Below are positions 9,074-17,415 of a stretch of 64,000 nucleotides of DNA, piece by piece. The stretch covers positions 310,001-374,000 of the forward strand of contig CAWGFO010000002.1 in assembly GCA_963821925.1 (NCBI GenBank). Direction: 5' to 3'. A program made the position numbers and the translations under genes. Every line of letters starts with the position of its first letter. The first letter of the stretch is position 1. This DNA comes from JAOUEA01 sp963821925 (lineage in GTDB: Bacteria; Actinomycetota; UBA4738; HRBIN12). The notes beneath the pieces were generated by a model, which searched no databases, was not told the DNA's origin, and was given only the letters and a program-made list of their open reading frames with translations.

Positions 9074-9121
9074 CGGGAGAGGACCTGTCCCGGCTCGGCG
9101 ACGGTGAGGTCACGGGCGAAC

Positions 9122-10333
9122 ATGACCGGTGACGGGTTCACCGAGGATGAGATCGCGGAGCGTGCTGGGACGACGCCTGAGCTCATCGGACGGCTCGCCG
9201 AACTGGGCATCCTCGAGCCCGAGGACGGGACGTATCCGCGACGAGACGTGCTGCGAGCCCGCTTCGTCCTCGGGCTCGATGCGATCGGGGTCGACGCGAA
9301 GGCGGTCGCGGAAGCGCTCGCTTCAGGGGATCTGACCCTCGGGTATGTCGAGGCGGGAGGACGGCGACCACCACGTTCGGACCGAACCTTCGATCAACTG
9401 AGCGAGGAGATCGAGATCCCGTTCCCGTTGCTCGAACGCATCTACGTCGCGTTCGGGCTGCCGCGCCCGGCGCCCGACGAGTACGTGAGAGAAGAAGATC
9501 TGCGCCTCCTCAAGATCTTCCCGGTCCTCTTCGGCGCCGGCGTGAGCGAGGGTGAGATCCTGCGGCTCGCGCGCGTATGGGGCGATAGCGCCCGGCGGGT
9601 CGCGCAGTTCCAGAGCCACTACCTCCACCACTCGATCGAGGAGCCGTTCCGTCGACGCGGCCTCCGTGATAACGCGGCGTTCGAGGCAGCGCTCGGGGAG
9701 GTCAGCGTGCGGTCGGGTCGCTCCGGGGAAGACCTCCTCGGCTGGCTCTACCGGCGCCATTCGGAGGCGTTCCAAAGCGAGCATCTCTTCGATCACGTCG
9801 AGACCGCCCTGGAGGACGCCGGCGTCCATCGGCGGGCGCCTCGGCAGGTCGAGGCATGCGCGTTCGCGGACCTCTCCGGTTACACGAGACTGACCGAGGA
9901 GGCCGGCGACGAGGTCGCGGCGCAGGTCTCCGTGAAGCTCGCCGAGTTGGTCAATGAGATCGCATCGCGGCACAGTGGCGCCGTCGTGAAGATGCTGGGC
10001 GACGGGGTGCTCTTCCACTTCAAAGATCCCCAGGACGCGGTGATGGCGTCGCTCGAGATCCTGGATCGTGTCCGGCCAGCCGATCTACCGCCGGCGCACG
10101 TCGGTGTGAACGCGGGGCCGATGATCTACGAGGAGGGCGACTACTTCGGCCGCACGGTCAACATCGCGGCCCGCATAGCGTCGGAGGCGGGGCCGGACCA
10201 GGTGTTCCTCGGAGAAGATGTTCTGCACCACATCGAACCGACCGGGTTCCGGGTCGTCGAGGCCGGCGCGTTCGAACTCAAGGGCATCGAGAAGCCACTC
10301 ACGCTGTACGAGGCCATCCGTGTCGACTCCTAG
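9122..10333 (+). CDS. Class III adenylate/guanylate cyclase with MerR-like N-terminus
   Basis: A 403-residue protein. Residues 1-60 look like a MerR-type winged helix (FTEDEIAERAGTTPELIGRLAELGIL then TYPRRDVLRARFVLGL). The middle 150 residues are helical and unassigned. The last 170 residues are a class III cyclase: FADLSGYTRLTEEAGDE with the first metal Asp, KMLGDGVLFHF with the second, and GVNAGPMIYEEGDYFGRTVNIAARI, the substrate-lid region. The class is firm; ATP versus GTP use is not shown. It lies 48 bases after the YHS gene, so metal status may be linked to cyclic-nucleotide signalling. A GTG at 9104 is an alternative start. Confidence 0.82.
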   Translation: MTGDGFTEDEIAERAGTTPELIGRLAELGILEPEDGTYPRRDVLRARFVLGLDAIGVDAKAVAEALASGDLTLGYVEAGGRRPPRSDRTFDQLSEEIEIPFPLLERIYVAFGLPRPAPDEYVREEDLRLLKIFPVLFGAGVSEGEILRLARVWGDSARRVAQFQSHYLHHSIEEPFRRRGLRDNAAFEAALGEVSVRSGRSGEDLLGWLYRRHSEAFQSEHLFDHVETALEDAGVHRRAPRQVEACAFADLSGYTRLTEEAGDEVAAQVSVKLAELVNEIASRHSGAVVKMLGDGVLFHFKDPQDAVMASLEILDRVRPADLPPAHVGVNAGPMIYEEGDYFGRTVNIAARIASEAGPDQVFLGEDVLHHIEPTGFRVVEAGAFELKGIEKPLTLYEAIRVDS

Positions 10334-10370
10334 CGCGCGATCACCGCTTCCCGGGAGCGAGAAGCCGGCG

Positions 10371-10772
10371 ATGCGTACGGCGATCGCGTGGGGGATCGTC
10401 GTGGGCCTGCTCCAGGCGTTGTCGCCGCTCGCGTTCTGGTGGCTCGATCCGGCGACCGTCTATGCCGTCGGGCTCGCCGTGATCGCGCCGGTCTATGTCG
10501 GCTTCGCGGTGGCCGACGGACGCGTGCGGATCATCGTCGTCGAGTGTGTGGTGGTGATGGCATTCGTGGTGGTCGCCACGGCTGGCATCACCGGCCCGGC
10601 GTGGCTCCTCGCGTTCGGGTTCGCGGCCCATGGGGTCAAGGATGCGTGGCAGCAACGCACCCAGTACGTCTCCGGCACCCGATGGTGGCCACCGTTCTGC
10701 GCCGCGATCGACTGGGTCGTCGCCGTGGTCATCGTGATCGAGATCGTCGCGGGGATGCACTTCCGGTCCTAG
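10371..10772 (+). CDS. Small four-helix membrane protein, unknown function
   Basis: A 133-residue hydrophobic protein with four apparent membrane helices (about residues 4-24, 29-49, 56-80 and 112-130) and a conserved-looking amphipathic stretch FAAHGVKDAWQQRTQYV before the last helix. It resembles small actinobacterial membrane proteins of the DUF6010 type, but I cannot confirm that. The ATG at 10371 begins the hydrophobic sequence. It follows the cyclase by 37 bases on the same strand and precedes the dehydrogenase by 30, so it is probably part of the same run. Confidence 0.55.
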   Translation: MRTAIAWGIVVGLLQALSPLAFWWLDPATVYAVGLAVIAPVYVGFAVADGRVRIIVVECVVVMAFVVVATAGITGPAWLLAFGFAAHGVKDAWQQRTQYVSGTRWWPPFCAAIDWVVAVVIVIEIVAGMHFRS

Positions 10773-10802
10773 CCGGGAGAACGCAGGCGTGGAAGGCCAT
10801 TG

Positions 10803-11816
10803 ATGCAGGCGATCGTTCAGAACAGGTACGGCTCATCCGATGTCCTGGAGCTGCGCGAGATCGACCGGCCGGCGGTCGGGGACGATCAGATGCTCGTTCG
10901 GGTTCGTGCGGCGTCGGTTCACGCCGATGTGTGGCACGTGATGCGCGGCGTGCCCTATGTCCTCAGGATCATGGGGGCCGGGCTGCGCGCGCCGAAGGAC
11001 CTCGTTCCGGGCACGGATCTGGCAGGGGTGGTCGAGTCGGTCGGTAGGAACGTGACGCGGTTCCGGCCGGGTGATGAGGTCTTCGGTCAGAGCCTCGTCG
11101 CCAACCTGTGGCGCCACGGTGGCGCGTTCGCCGAGTACGCGGCCGTTCCGGAGGCAAGGTTCGAACGCATGCCCGCCGGCCTGACGTTCGAACAGGCTGC
11201 GGCCGTCCCCACATCCGGATCGCTCGGGGTGCAGGGCGTTCGGGATGAGGGACGGGTGCACGCCGAACAGAACGTTTTGATCAACGGTGCGGGTGGCGCC
11301 GTGGGAACGTTCGCGGTGCAGCTCGCCAAAGCGTACGGAGCGAACGTGACCGGCGTGGACGCCGCCGGGAAGCTCGACACGATCCGTTCGATCGGCGCGG
11401 ACCGCGTGATCGACTACGCGCAGGAAGACTTCACCCGAGGCGGCGAGCGCTACGACGTCATCCTCGACATCGCCGGGAACCATACGTGGCCGGCCGTCAG
11501 ACGCGCGCTGACCCCCGAGGGGACGTACGTCTTGATCGGCCACGATCACTACGGCGCCTCGGGCCACCGCTGGTTCGGGAGCCTGGGCCGCTTCGCCAAG
11601 CTGATGGCGATGGCTCCGTTCGTGAAGCAGCTGCATCCCTTCCGGGGCGCGAGGGACCCAGGAGATCGTCTGGTGGTCCTCACGGAGCTCATCGAGGCCG
11701 GGAAGCTCATGCCCGTGATCGATAGGACCTATCCGCTGAGCGACGTCCCCGAGGCCATGCGCTATCTGGAATCGGGACAAGCACGTGGGAAGATCGTCGT
11801 CACCGTTGGAGCGTGA
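10803..11816 (+). CDS. Zinc-independent MDR-family dehydrogenase / quinone reductase
   Basis: A 337-residue medium-chain dehydrogenase/reductase. The N-terminal GroES-like domain is seen in VPGTDLAGVVESVGRNVTRF and the Rossmann NADPH site in VLINGAGGAVGTFAVQLAKAYGA (about residues 158-180), followed by IRSIGADRVIDYAQEDF. The catalytic zinc Cys/His pair and the structural zinc four-Cys lobe of alcohol dehydrogenases are absent, which places it with quinone oxidoreductases (QOR-like). GGAAGG at 10791-10796 supports the ATG at 10803. The substrate is unknown. Confidence 0.82.
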   Translation: MQAIVQNRYGSSDVLELREIDRPAVGDDQMLVRVRAASVHADVWHVMRGVPYVLRIMGAGLRAPKDLVPGTDLAGVVESVGRNVTRFRPGDEVFGQSLVANLWRHGGAFAEYAAVPEARFERMPAGLTFEQAAAVPTSGSLGVQGVRDEGRVHAEQNVLINGAGGAVGTFAVQLAKAYGANVTGVDAAGKLDTIRSIGADRVIDYAQEDFTRGGERYDVILDIAGNHTWPAVRRALTPEGTYVLIGHDHYGASGHRWFGSLGRFAKLMAMAPFVKQLHPFRGARDPGDRLVVLTELIEAGKLMPVIDRTYPLSDVPEAMRYLESGQARGKIVVTVGA

Positions 11817-11901
11817 CGACATCCACGAGTGCTGAGGGCTCGGTGGCCGGCAGGATGCCACACCTCCTCCGTCCGGCTCCCGTCGGCCCCAGGGGAGAGG
11901 C

Positions 11902-12924
11902 ATGACCGCCCCACCGCTCCACCTCACCCGTGCGCAGATCCTCGCGTTCCGACGCGACGTCGGCGCGCTCGACGAGCGGCTCCCCGCCGGACGGCGTTCG
12001 CTGCGGCGCGCGGCGTGGGCGGGGCTGCAGGACAGCATGCCCCGCGCCGCGCTCCTGTCGATCCACGCGCGCGTCGAGGGAACGCGGCCGTCCACGTGGG
12101 AGGACCCGTCGCTGATCCAGCTCTGGGGGCCGCGATACAGCGCGTACGTCGTGGCGGCCCATGATCTTCCGTTCTTCTCGCTCGGGAGGTTGCCCGACGA
12201 TGTGAAGGGGCGCAGGAGGGCGGAGGATCTCGCCGCGCGCCTGCTCGCGCACCTCGACGGTCGGACGATGACCTACGGCGAGGCGGGCGGCGCGCTCGGC
12301 GTCCATCCCAACCAACTCCGGTACGCCGCCCAGACGGGCACGGTCGCGATCCGATGGGACGGCGCGCGGCAGCCGACGATCTGGACCGTTCCGCCACCCG
12401 AGGTCGACCCGTTCGACGCGCGCCTCGAGCTCGCGCGCCGGTACCTGCACGTGTTCGGCCCCACGACGCCGGGAGCGTTCACGCGGTGGGCCGGCATCGC
12501 GTCGCGACAAGGCGTCGCGGTCTTCGACGGGCTGCGCAGGTCGACGACCCCGGTCCGAACGCCGGTCGGCGACTCGTGGATCCTCACCCGCGACGAGCCG
12601 AAGTTCCGCGAGACCGCGAGGCCCGTGGCGCCCGCACGACTCCTCCCGAGCGGCGATGCCTACTACCTCCTGCATGGCGCCGATCGCGAGCTCCTGGTGC
12701 CCGACGCCCGACGTCGTCCCGAGCTCTGGACCCCGCGCGTCTGGCCCGGCGCCGTTCTCGTCGAGGGCGAGGTCGTCGGGACGTGGCGACGCGCCGATGC
12801 GAAGGTGACCGTCCAGCCGTGGCGCCGTCTCTCGCGCGCGGCGCGCGACGCGGTCGAGGCGGAGGCGGCGTCGCTGCCCCTGCCCGGCATCGAGGGGCAG
12901 ATCGTCGTTCGCTGGGACGATTGA
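11902..12924 (+). CDS. AlkZ-like winged-helix DNA-binding protein
   Basis: A 340-residue protein of the winged-helix group (HTH_42) that includes the DNA glycosylase AlkZ. Features are the N-terminal GLQDSMPRAALLSIHARVE, a WEDPSLIQLWGPRYSAYVVAAHDLP segment matching the conserved first wing region, and YLHVFGPTTPGAFTRWAGI in the second domain. In AlkZ these proteins unhook interstrand crosslinks or excise alkylated bases; for this member the substrate is inferred. It is followed by a PAP2 phosphatase on the same strand and DinB convergent to that. Confidence 0.75.
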   Translation: MTAPPLHLTRAQILAFRRDVGALDERLPAGRRSLRRAAWAGLQDSMPRAALLSIHARVEGTRPSTWEDPSLIQLWGPRYSAYVVAAHDLPFFSLGRLPDDVKGRRRAEDLAARLLAHLDGRTMTYGEAGGALGVHPNQLRYAAQTGTVAIRWDGARQPTIWTVPPPEVDPFDARLELARRYLHVFGPTTPGAFTRWAGIASRQGVAVFDGLRRSTTPVRTPVGDSWILTRDEPKFRETARPVAPARLLPSGDAYYLLHGADRELLVPDARRRPELWTPRVWPGAVLVEGEVVGTWRRADAKVTVQPWRRLSRAARDAVEAEAASLPLPGIEGQIVVRWDD

Positions 12925-13001
12925 AGCGTCCTCCGTCGAGACCGGGCTGGCCCGGGCCGAGCGCCTGACGCATACTCGGCAGGGCAGTTCGGCACGAGGA
13001 G

Positions 13002-13700
13002 ATGGCCGTGAGCGAGGAAGCGTCGGCTCGCCCTCAAGCTCCGTCGGAGTTGGATACCGTCGCGTCGCCGATCGCCCGAAGGAAGCGGGACCTCACCGTG
13101 ATGGGGATCGCGGCGGTGGTGCTCGCGCTGAGTACCTTGGCCGCCAAGACCGCCCTCACCGACACCGAGGTCGCCGTGTTCCGGGCGATCAACGACCTGC
13201 CGCAGCGGCTCCACACCGTCGTGTGGCCGGTCATGCAGTACGGGACCTTCATCACGATCCCCGTTCTCGCCGCCGTCGCCCTCATGTTCCGGCGGTTCCG
13301 CCTGGCGGCCGCGATGCTGCTCGCGGGCATCGGGGTCTACCTGCTCGCGATCGCGATCAAGTCCTTCGTGGAGCGGGCACGACCCGCCGCACTCCTGCCC
13401 GGCGTCGAGGGCAGGGAGGTGTTCGGCGAGGGGAGCCTCGGCTATCCCTCGGGCCACGCGGCCGTCGCCGCCGCGCTCACCGTCGTCGTGGCGGCCCACC
13501 TGTCCAGGCGGTGGGCGATCGGTGCGCTCCTCCTCGGGTTCGCCGTGCTCTTCGGGCGCATGTACGTGGGAGCCCACCTCCCCCTCGACGTCGTCGGAGG
13601 TGCCGCCCTCGGTGCCGTCGCCGGCAGCCTCGTCAACCTGCTGATCCTCCCCCGGTCACCCTCGCCGAGCCCACGTTCCGAGCACTCACGACCCACCTAA
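13002..13700 (+). CDS. PAP2-family membrane phosphatase
   Basis: A 232-residue membrane protein with about five or six helices. The three phosphatase motifs are partly clear: KSFVERARPAA (motif 1, K-x6-R-P), GYPSGHAAVAAAL (motif 2, P-S-G-H) and GRMYVGAHLPLDVVGG (motif 3, S/G-R-x5-H-x3-D). It probably dephosphorylates lipid phosphates such as undecaprenyl pyrophosphate or phosphatidic acid at the membrane. The N-terminal 25 residues are polar. Its TAA stop overlaps the TAG stop of dinB on the other strand (13697-13700). Confidence 0.85.
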   Translation: MAVSEEASARPQAPSELDTVASPIARRKRDLTVMGIAAVVLALSTLAAKTALTDTEVAVFRAINDLPQRLHTVVWPVMQYGTFITIPVLAAVALMFRRFRLAAAMLLAGIGVYLLAIAIKSFVERARPAALLPGVEGREVFGEGSLGYPSGHAAVAAALTVVVAAHLSRRWAIGALLLGFAVLFGRMYVGAHLPLDVVGGAALGAVAGSLVNLLILPRSPSPSPRSEHSRPT

Positions 13701-14887
13701 TCGGGGAGGAGCGGCACCCGCAGGCCCTCGTGGCGGCCGAGGAGGACACCCCGCGTGACGGCGGACGACCCGAAGCGGTCGCGCACCGTGTCGAGCGTCG
13801 CATCGAGCGATGGTCCGCGCGAGCCGTCGAACGGCAACGCGAGCTGGATCGCCCCGTCGTCGTGGAGGTTCGTGAAGCTGACGCCGATCAGGGTGATGCC
13901 CCGATCGCGGATCATCGGCAGGGCAGCCGCGAGCAACGTTCTCGCGGCCGCGAGCAACGTCTCGGTATCGACCGTCGCTTCGGGCAACGTGTGCGACCGC
14001 GTCGCCCGGGTGAAGTCGTCGAACCGCAGACGGAGCACGATCGTGCGACAGGCCCGATGGGCCGCCCGCAGCCGTCGCGCCAGGCGATCGATCAGCGCGA
14101 TCAGGTCGGCGTCGAGCGTCTCCGGCGATCTCGGCCGGCGGCCGAGCGCCCGCTGGGTTCCGATCGAGCGGCGTCGTCGACCGACGTCGACCCGCCGGGG
14201 ATCGCGGTTGTGGGCGAGCGCCCAGAGATGGCGAGCGGCTCCGGGACCGATGATCCGCGCCAGCGAGGCTTCGGTGAGCCCGGCAACCTGCGCCACGGTG
14301 GTGATCGAGCGATCGTGGAGCTTCCGTGCGGTAACCGGGCCCACGCCCCAGAGGCGCTCGACCGGCAGCGGATGGAGGAACGCCAGCTCACCGTCGACGG
14401 GCACGACCAGGAGGCCGTCCGGCTTGGCGACCCCACTGGCGACCTTCGCGAGGAACTTGGTCCGGGCCACGCCGACGGTGATCGGCAGACCCACCCGCTC
14501 GAGCACGTCGTGACGCAGGCGCACGGCGATCTCGGTCGGCGTGCCCGAGATCCGCCGCAAGCCGCCGACATCGAGGAACGCCTCGTCGATCGAGAGCCCC
14601 TCGACGAACGGCGTCGTGTCGTTGAACACCTCGAACATCGCCTTGCTCGCGGTGCTGTAGGCGTCCATCCGCGGGGCGACGACGATCGCCTGCGGGCAGA
14701 GCCGCATCGCCTGGACGTGGCCCATCGGCGTGCGCACCCCGTACGCCTTGGCCTCGTAGCTCGCGGCCAGCACGACCCCTCCGCCGACGATGACGGGACG
14801 GCCACGCAGCGTCGGGTCGTCCCGCTGTTCGACGGACGCGTAGAAGGAGTCGGCGTCCGCGTGCAGGATCGTGCCCTCGTTCGACAC
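13697..14887 (-). CDS. dinB: DNA polymerase IV (Y-family)
   Basis: A 396-residue Y-family translesion polymerase. Catalytic landmarks are ILHADADSFYASVEQRDDP (first metal Asp, about residues 7-25), SYEAKAYGVRTPMG in the finger, and GLSIDEAFLDV with the Asp-Glu pair (about 99-109). A helix-hairpin-helix WGVGPVTARKL and the little-finger RSIGTQRALGR segment follow. Length is normal for actinobacterial DinB. The start is a GTG at 14887. No LexA-type box was recognised upstream. It bypasses damaged bases at a cost in fidelity. Confidence 0.9.
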   Translation of the reverse strand: MSNEGTILHADADSFYASVEQRDDPTLRGRPVIVGGGVVLAASYEAKAYGVRTPMGHVQAMRLCPQAIVVAPRMDAYSTASKAMFEVFNDTTPFVEGLSIDEAFLDVGGLRRISGTPTEIAVRLRHDVLERVGLPITVGVARTKFLAKVASGVAKPDGLLVVPVDGELAFLHPLPVERLWGVGPVTARKLHDRSITTVAQVAGLTEASLARIIGPGAARHLWALAHNRDPRRVDVGRRRRSIGTQRALGRRPRSPETLDADLIALIDRLARRLRAAHRACRTIVLRLRFDDFTRATRSHTLPEATVDTETLLAAARTLLAAALPMIRDRGITLIGVSFTNLHDDGAIQLALPFDGSRGPSLDATLDTVRDRFGSSAVTRGVLLGRHEGLRVPLLPD

Positions 14888-14926
14888 GAGAGCATGCTCG
14901 CATCCACCGCCGACATCGAAGACGGC

Positions 14927-16144
14927 TCAGAGGATCCGTCGGAGCGCCGTTCGCTGGATGAGCAGCCACGCGAGACCGAACGATCCGACGATGCCGAGCG
15001 TCGCCACCAGGAGCGCCTTGACGTCGCCCGACAGATCCGTCGGCCGCAACGCGAGCGCGAGACCCACCAGCACCGGCCCCTGCAGCATGAACGCGAGGTA
15101 GGAGCTCCGCGCCATCGCTCGGCGCACGGGACCCGTGCCGTTCAGGTGCCGCTGGGCGAAGGCCATGAGCCAGATCGGCCCAGTGACCGCGAGCACTCCC
15201 TCGGTCATCGCCGCGAAGAAGGCGGGCAGCTGCCATCCCCCGAGGTAGGACTCCTCGGTCCAGCCCAAGGGCGCGGCGGACAGGACGGCGGCGGCGGTGC
15301 AGAGGATCGCCACGACCGCCGCGATCCCGCATCGATGGGCCAGCGCGCGAGGTACCGGCCGCAGCCACGCGCGCCGGGCCGCGACGACGCCGAGGCCGAA
15401 CATCGCGAGGTACTCGGGCCACGCCCACAGGTGCGCGTTCAAGGGCTGGCCCGAGTCCGCGCGGAGGACGATCCGGACCACGAACGTACCCACGCCGATC
15501 GCCAGCGAGATCAGGAGGAGTTGACGCCAGCGCAGTTCCCCCTCCGGTGACGCCGGCGGCGGGAAGAGCTTCCGCCACGCGACGAGGCCGAGGGAGAAGA
15601 CCAGCAGCACGCCCACGAACCACATCGGTCCGTTGTCGAGCACCGGGTCGGTGTCCAGGTACGACGCCAGGAAGGAACGATCGTGAAGCAGCGGGGCGAG
15701 GAGCGCGAACTCCAGCAGCGGCCAGACCACGAGCGTGTAGAGAGCGAACGGCAGACCGAGCCGCCAGAGGCGGTCGGTCACGAAGCTCGACGGCCCCTTC
15801 CGCGCGAGCGAGTCCTGGGTGAGCAGGCCCGAGATCAGGAAGAACAGCGCCATCAGGAAGAACGCGCCGAGGCTCGCGACGACGACCACGAAGATCGTCT
15901 CGGCGACGGGCGAGAGGGTCGCTTCCTGGACGTCCTGATAGGTCCAGCTCCCGAAGTCCGCGTACCCCATCACGGCGTGCGCGGCGATGATCCCCGCGAT
16001 CAGGATCGTCTTGAGGTTGTCCAGGTAGGCGAGTCGCTCACCCGCGGGTGCCGGCCTCGTCGACAGATCGCCGCGAGCATCGCTCGCACGCGGCCGGGTG
16101 GTCTCCGAAGGGCTCGCGCGCCGCGCGGTCGCGCTCCCGGTCAC
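14927..16144 (-). CDS. Membrane acyltransferase (acyltransferase 3 family)
   Basis: A 405-residue integral membrane protein with about ten helices. The start of the conserved part, RLAYLDNLKTILIAGIIAAHAVMGY, contains the invariant R..x-D-N-L-K and the H of the acyltransferase 3 family (glucan or peptidoglycan O-acyltransferases such as MdoC and OafA). A further A-R-S-S-Y-x-A-F-M-L motif near the C-terminus fits. The first 38 residues are polar and low in complexity. The acceptor could be a cell-surface sugar; it cannot be named. It lies 39 bases upstream of dinB in the same direction. Confidence 0.8.
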   Translation of the reverse strand: MTGSATARRASPSETTRPRASDARGDLSTRPAPAGERLAYLDNLKTILIAGIIAAHAVMGYADFGSWTYQDVQEATLSPVAETIFVVVVASLGAFFLMALFFLISGLLTQDSLARKGPSSFVTDRLWRLGLPFALYTLVVWPLLEFALLAPLLHDRSFLASYLDTDPVLDNGPMWFVGVLLVFSLGLVAWRKLFPPPASPEGELRWRQLLLISLAIGVGTFVVRIVLRADSGQPLNAHLWAWPEYLAMFGLGVVAARRAWLRPVPRALAHRCGIAAVVAILCTAAAVLSAAPLGWTEESYLGGWQLPAFFAAMTEGVLAVTGPIWLMAFAQRHLNGTGPVRRAMARSSYLAFMLQGPVLVGLALALRPTDLSGDVKALLVATLGIVGSFGLAWLLIQRTALRRIL

Positions 16145-16248
16145 GGGTCGACACCTCCCCAGCCAACGTGCCCTCGGAAGGCGAGGACCATCAGGGTCGA
16201 ACGACCTTGCGCCGACGGGTCCGCGGCATCAGGCGGGAAGGGATCGCC

Positions 16249-17322
16249 TCAGGCTTGGACGGGATAGCTGTACTTGATCCGGGCCGTCATGACCCCGCAC
16301 GTCGAGGTCGGGGGCGAGTGCACGTGAAGGACCGATTCGGTGGTCGTGTGGCCCTCCTTCTTGTGGCACCCCCAGACCCCGTCGTCGATCAGGAACGACA
16401 CCGACTCGATCCGTTCCCCCTTGCCCAGGTCCCATCTCCAGTAGACGGAGATGTCGGCGTTCGCGCACACGATGTCGGCCTGGTGGCGCGTGCGGTCCCG
16501 CATCACGTTGCAGTTGCCCCCCAGCGCCGTCGCGTGCTCGTCGGCCACACGCGAGTAGGTGCTCCCGGCCTTGCTCTGGGTGGCGGTCAATCGGATCAAG
16601 CCTCTCGTGACCACCACCTTCTGCGGCTGTGAGAGCGCGGAGATCGCAGCGGTGTCGGTCGCCTCGACCCTCACGAAGTAGGTGCCCTTCGGTGCGGTCG
16701 ATGCGTCGTTCTTGGCACCGTCCCACGTCCAGTTGCGCGCACCGCCCGCGAGCGCGCCGAGGTCCTCGGTCCTGATCTCCGCTCCACAGCATCGACCGAA
16801 CTCGTCGTCCTTGAAGACGTGCACGATCGTGTCGACGGAGTCGGACGCCAGCGAGAAGCCGATCTTCGAGGTGTCCTTGTAGCCGTCCTGGACGAGGGGA
16901 TAGAAGGGCGACGGCCTCGCCGAGAGGTCGGAGACGAGCTTCGGCAGGAGCGTGAACGTCTCGCTCGTGACCAGTGAGCCGTCGTCCTGGCGGCGGACCT
17001 CGATCACGTAGTCCGTCGGCGCCGTGACCGAGAGGTTGCCCCACGAGAAGATCACATCGTGTGGAGAGGGCTGGGTCGCAGGGTCGACGGCGTAGTCCTT
17101 CGTCTTGATCGCAGCGTGTCCCGGCTGCCGGATCCGGACGGTGAAGATCGTGTAAGGGTCCTGTTGGGCGAACGCGAACGTCACGGTGGCCGGACCCCCG
17201 TAGGGGGAGTACACGGTGTTCGACGGCAGCTGCACGATCGCGGAGAACGACGCGAACGCCGGGGGAGCCACGAGGACACCGCCGAGCAGGATCACGACGA
17301 GGCAGTACGCCGTCTTGCGCAT
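16249..17322 (-). CDS. Secreted protein with repeated beta domains, unknown function
   Basis: A 357-residue exported protein. The ATG at 17322 begins a signal peptide (MRKTAYCLVVILLGGVLVAPPAFA, cleavage probably after AFA), which is why this start is preferred to the longer frame. The mature part consists of beta-rich segments with D-G-S, W-x-W-D-G-A-K and T-Y-F-V-R-V-E-A-T-D patterns of the FlgD-like/Ig type, suggesting two Ig-like domains, and several Cys near the C-terminus (GCHKKEG, STCGVM). I do not recognise a specific family. It may sit on the cell surface. Confidence 0.65.
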   Translation of the reverse strand: MRKTAYCLVVILLGGVLVAPPAFASFSAIVQLPSNTVYSPYGGPATVTFAFAQQDPYTIFTVRIRQPGHAAIKTKDYAVDPATQPSPHDVIFSWGNLSVTAPTDYVIEVRRQDDGSLVTSETFTLLPKLVSDLSARPSPFYPLVQDGYKDTSKIGFSLASDSVDTIVHVFKDDEFGRCCGAEIRTEDLGALAGGARNWTWDGAKNDASTAPKGTYFVRVEATDTAAISALSQPQKVVVTRGLIRLTATQSKAGSTYSRVADEHATALGGNCNVMRDRTRHQADIVCANADISVYWRWDLGKGERIESVSFLIDDGVWGCHKKEGHTTTESVLHVHSPPTSTCGVMTARIKYSYPVQA

Positions 17323-17415
17323 ACCCGGCGTTATCGGCATCTGAGGCCGATAGCTCAACCGCCATCGGGAGCACGTGCGACTCATGCAGCGGTGGCGTTT
17401 CCGGGCGGCCCCGCG

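Noticed and set aside
13223..15550. Long plus-strand frame over PAP2, dinB and the acyltransferase
   Set aside because: It lies out of frame with PAP2 and antisense to dinB; no domain is seen.
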